Positions 29,707 through 30,986 of a DNA stretch of 30,986 bases are shown here, one piece after another. The notes under the pieces are model-generated. The model was not told where the DNA came from, made no database searches, and saw only the letters and a list, made by a program, of their open reading frames with translations. The stretch's first letter is position 1. Every line of letters starts with the position of its first letter. This stretch comes from a virus: positions 1 through 30,986 of the IMG/VR virus record IMGVR_UViG_3300046520_000060. One strand, given 5' to 3'. The translations under genes and the position numbers were made by a program.

Positions 29707-29911
29707 CTTTGATCTTCTTTTTGCCCTTAACCGTGAACTTGGGCTCAAAGCAGATCGGACAGCAATAGTACTCGTCGCCGACCAGCTTATCGAACAGGAC
29801 CACGGACCTCGGAATCATCCGCACCAGCTCGCGCACCAGCGTGCCCTGCTGCAGTGAGCAGGGCTCGCAATGGTACGGTTCCGCTTTCAATTCGAGGATG
29901 ATCTCAGCCAT
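29621..29911 (-). CDS. Small CxxC (zinc-ribbon-like) protein
   Basis: The 96-residue protein has two CxxC pairs, CEPC (in EPYHCEPCSLQQGTL) and CPIC (in DEYYCCPICFEPKFT), so it may bind one zinc. The start MAEIILELKAEPYH follows AGGA. The C-terminus (KGKKKIKDGKIGEVAGNPEP on) is basic and may be flexible. It lies 35 bases after the portal gene. I see no family. It could be a DNA- or protein-binding accessory. Confidence 0.68.
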   Translation of the reverse strand: MAEIILELKAEPYHCEPCSLQQGTLVRELVRMIPRSVVLFDKLVGDEYYCCPICFEPKFTVKGKKKIKDGKIGEVAGNPEPGGRGKRPSGPVLVKS

Positions 29912-29946
29912 CCGATCCTGCTACCAGTTGCGTTTGCACCGGTCAA

Positions 29947-30986
29947 TCAGATTTGCTTTTTGGGCCGATCCTGACCGTTGGGGAAGTCAAACGTCTTCGG
30001 GGTGGTCCCGGTTCCGTTTGCAGGATCGTTGCTGTTCGCGGCAGCCGGGTCGGCGGGTTTCGCCGGGTCGGCGGCCGGCGCCGTTGCGCTGGCATTCGGA
30101 TCTGCGCTGCCGAGGGCGGCGTCGATCGCAGCGAGCGCGGCCAGCTCGTTCTGCATGTTGAAGTCGTCACCCAGCAGGTTCCGCTTGTAGACTTCGCGCA
30201 AGAGGGTCTCTCGCGAGATGCCACGCTTCTCGTACATGGCGACGAGCTGCTTGACCTCCTCGATCCGGTCCTTGGTGTTCGAGAACTCCGTGTTCAGGAT
30301 CACCTGGACCTGGCTGTAGTCCTTGCCGGTCCACTGGCCCATGAACTTGATGGCCTTTTCGATCGCGTCTTGGCAGTTGATCGCCATGTCGTGGACGACC
30401 GAGTGGACCCGGGTCTCCTGGATGTCGCGCTCGTTCTGCGGGACGTACTGACGATGCGTGCCCGTGACCGGGTTCAGCGCCATCATGTCCATCTGCATTT
30501 CGAGTTTGTCGAGATCCTTGGCGCCGGACTCGATCGCCGTGCCGCGGGGCTCGACGTAGTACCAGCGGCCATTGGCCTCCGGCGCGTAGAGCACCTTGTA
30601 CGGGCCGATCGCGAACTGCTTCTCGTCTTCCGGGTCGATCTGGACGCCGGAGCAGGCCAACATCGGGAAGCGGGCCGCCGACAGGATCGACCGCTGGTCC
30701 GAGCTGGAGATCCAGTGCTCGATCTGCTTGTAGGCGAGATCGATGAAGATCGGCCGGGCGAGATAGTCGGATTCCTTTTCGCCGGCATACATGGTCACGA
30801 AGGGGACCTCGGCCATGTTCTGGATCGGGGTCTCTTCGATGAAGTCCCAGTTCGAGCCGCCGGACGTCGCCTTCTGCTCCCAGAGCTGGACGATGCCGGA
30901 GGTCTTGCCGGGGTCGATCTCGATGACCCGCATTTGATTGTAGAGCACCTCCTTGAAGCCGTCGCGCTCAGCGCGCTGGCCACGGA
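29947..30986 (-). CDS. Portal protein, DUF4055 type, 5' end beyond the window
   Basis: The frame is open to the window edge, so the N-terminus is missing; about 345 residues are visible, and the GTG at 30948 is internal, because RAERDGFKEV precedes it in frame. Segments typical of DUF4055 portals: PIFIDLAYKQIEHWISSSDQ with RSILSAARFPML, then EPRGTAIESGAKDLDKLEMQ and IEEVKQLVAMYEKRGISRET. The portal forms the ring through which DNA is packed and released. The C-terminal ~75 residues are Ala/Pro/Asp-rich and likely disordered. It is first in the visible order, with terminase expected beyond the right edge. Confidence 0.9.
   Translation of the reverse strand, partial: RGQRAERDGFKEVLYNQMRVIEIDPGKTSGIVQLWEQKATSGGSNWDFIEETPIQNMAEVPFVTMYAGEKESDYLARPIFIDLAYKQIEHWISSSDQRSILSAARFPMLACSGVQIDPEDEKQFAIGPYKVLYAPEANGRWYYVEPRGTAIESGAKDLDKLEMQMDMMALNPVTGTHRQYVPQNERDIQETRVHSVVHDMAINCQDAIEKAIKFMGQWTGKDYSQVQVILNTEFSNTKDRIEEVKQLVAMYEKRGISRETLLREVYKRNLLGDDFNMQNELAALAAIDAALGSADPNASATAPAADPAKPADPAAANSNDPANGTGTTPKTFDFPNGQDRPKKQI

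Overview
The window is about 31 kb of a tailed-phage (or prophage) genome with a contractile, P2/Mu-type tail. Essentially all recognisable genes lie on the minus strand and read from the right edge to the left. The DNA is GC-rich, with tightly packed genes, ATGA overlaps and GTG/TTG starts. The protein types suggest a phage of a high-GC alphaproteobacterium; that host assignment is inference. No integrase, repressor, replication gene, tRNA or rRNA was found, so lysogeny cannot be judged here.

Head module (right to left, 30986 to 24438): the 3' part of a DUF4055 portal gene, cut by the window edge; a small CxxC protein; a small C-terminally anchored membrane protein; a small PGDYG-like protein behind a clear sigma70-like promoter; a luciferase-like flavin monooxygenase, which is unexpected in a structural operon; a scaffold-like coiled coil; the major capsid protein; a very acidic capsid-adjacent protein; and Mu gp36-, gpG- and gp37-like connector/completion proteins.

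Baseplate and fibre module (23859 to 15461): spike gpV with an unusual triplet-repeat insert, a small protein, gpW, gpJ, an extended gpI with internal repeats, a large DUF4815 protein, a small protein and an S74-chaperone tail fibre.

The most interesting part is 15457 to 11293, between the fibre and the sheath, where P2 relatives carry only fibre genes. It holds a 78-residue fibre-tip-like protein ending in six alternating cysteines (C-A-C-A-C-D-C-A-C-A-C). With it come a small unknown protein, a cupin-like protein, a GNAT-like acetyltransferase, a radical SAM/SPASM peptide-modifying enzyme, an aspartyl/asparaginyl beta-hydroxylase-like dioxygenase and a BppU-like baseplate domain. Several overlap translationally, which suggests one unit. 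I propose a virion-borne peptide-modification (RiPP-like) cassette acting on the tail tip.

Tail shaft module (11229 to 3234): sheath FI, tube FII, chaperones E and E+E' linked by a canonical -1 slippery heptamer, tape measure, gpU, gpX and gpD. Lysis module (3219 to 1098): an N-acetylmuramidase endolysin with a C-terminal membrane anchor, an overlapping Rz/Rz1 spanin pair and a small membrane coiled-coil protein. At the left end are a plus-strand small membrane protein and the start of an unrecognised minus-strand gene that runs off the window.

At least seven minus-strand intrinsic terminators sit between consecutive genes of the same direction, and one 16-bp imperfect palindrome (TTTGCATTCAAGCAAA) occurs in three intergenic regions. 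Together they suggest that the late genes are regulated in segments.
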